DNA from: Caldithrix sp.
GTDB taxonomy: Bacteria > Zhuqueibacterota > Zhuqueibacteria > Oceanimicrobiales > Oceanimicrobiaceae
Length of the DNA stretch: 6,040 bases
Assembly (NCBI GenBank): GCA_004357015.1
Contig: SMXE01000061.1
Location: forward strand, 1-6,040
Direction: 5' to 3'
Made by a program: the position numbers and the translations under genes. This document shows, piece after piece, positions 5,981 to 6,040 of the stretch (positions within the stretch are counted from its first letter, which is position 1; every line of letters begins with the position of its first letter). Below the pieces are notes generated by a model. It had not been told where the DNA came from and did no database searches. It was given only the letters and a program-made list of their open reading frames with translations.

Positions 5981-6010
5981 ATCCGTGTTCAATCTGTGTG
6001 AATCTGTGGC
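5981..6010. repeat. Degenerate ~11-nt tandem repeat directly upstream of the GxxExxY start
   Basis: The plus strand reads ATCCGTGTTCA, ATCTGTGTGA, ATCTGTGGC; on the minus strand this is a run of CACAGATT / ACACGGAT units ending three bases before the ATG of the pseudogene. I recall this kind of ACAGATT/ACGGAT periodic sequence from intergenic regions next to GxxExxY genes in many environmental bacteria. No ribosome binding site lies between the repeat and the ATG. Confidence 0.6.
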
Positions 6011-6040
6011 TTATTTTTTTCCAAAATATTCACCCACTCA

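Noticed and set aside
5981..6010. CRISPR repeat
   Set aside because: Units are about 11 nt, degenerate and contiguous without spacers, unlike a CRISPR array.

Overview
The window looks like bacterial chromosome, with a moderately GC-rich, gene-dense left part (about 1-5320) and a clearly AT-rich, gene-poor right part (about 5325-6040). The organism cannot be named from this sequence. Non-ATG starts (GTG for dnaG and two small ORFs, TTG for the GH57 gene), a bacterial DnaG primase and a GH57 enzyme with DUF1925/DUF1926-type C-terminal regions would fit a deep-branching environmental bacterium such as one of the FCB-group candidate phyla. That placement is a guess.

Left part, all genes on the plus strand: the C-terminal end of an HD-GYP phosphohydrolase (signalling, probably cyclic-di-GMP turnover) runs in from outside the window. 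It is followed by a complete DnaG primase with intact zinc ligands and TOPRIM acidic residues. After an 8-bp stem-loop come a short two-repeat TPR protein, probably the tail of a once larger gene, and an unrecognised small ORF that overlaps it by 4 bp. A strong ribosome binding site then leads into a complete 718-codon GH57 glucanotransferase/amylase, closed by an intrinsic terminator. These genes span second-messenger signalling, replication and alpha-glucan metabolism and do not form one obvious pathway.

Junction: a good -35/-10 pair leads into a CAU-anticodon tRNA gene (tRNA-Ile2 or tRNA-Met). Only its first ~40 nucleotides are present. The sequence leaves the tRNA in the 3' strand of the anticodon stem, and no 3' half is visible in the rest of the window.

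Right part: AT-rich accessory DNA. It holds a 195-bp segment bounded by 20-bp perfect inverted repeats (MITE- or IS-remnant-like), which abuts a broken minus-strand GxxExxY (PD-(D/E)XK-like) gene exactly where its homology stops. An 11-nt-period degenerate repeat lies directly before that gene's start codon. The whole right part reads as a decayed mobile or accessory insertion at a tRNA locus, although an assembly join at the tRNA break must also be considered.
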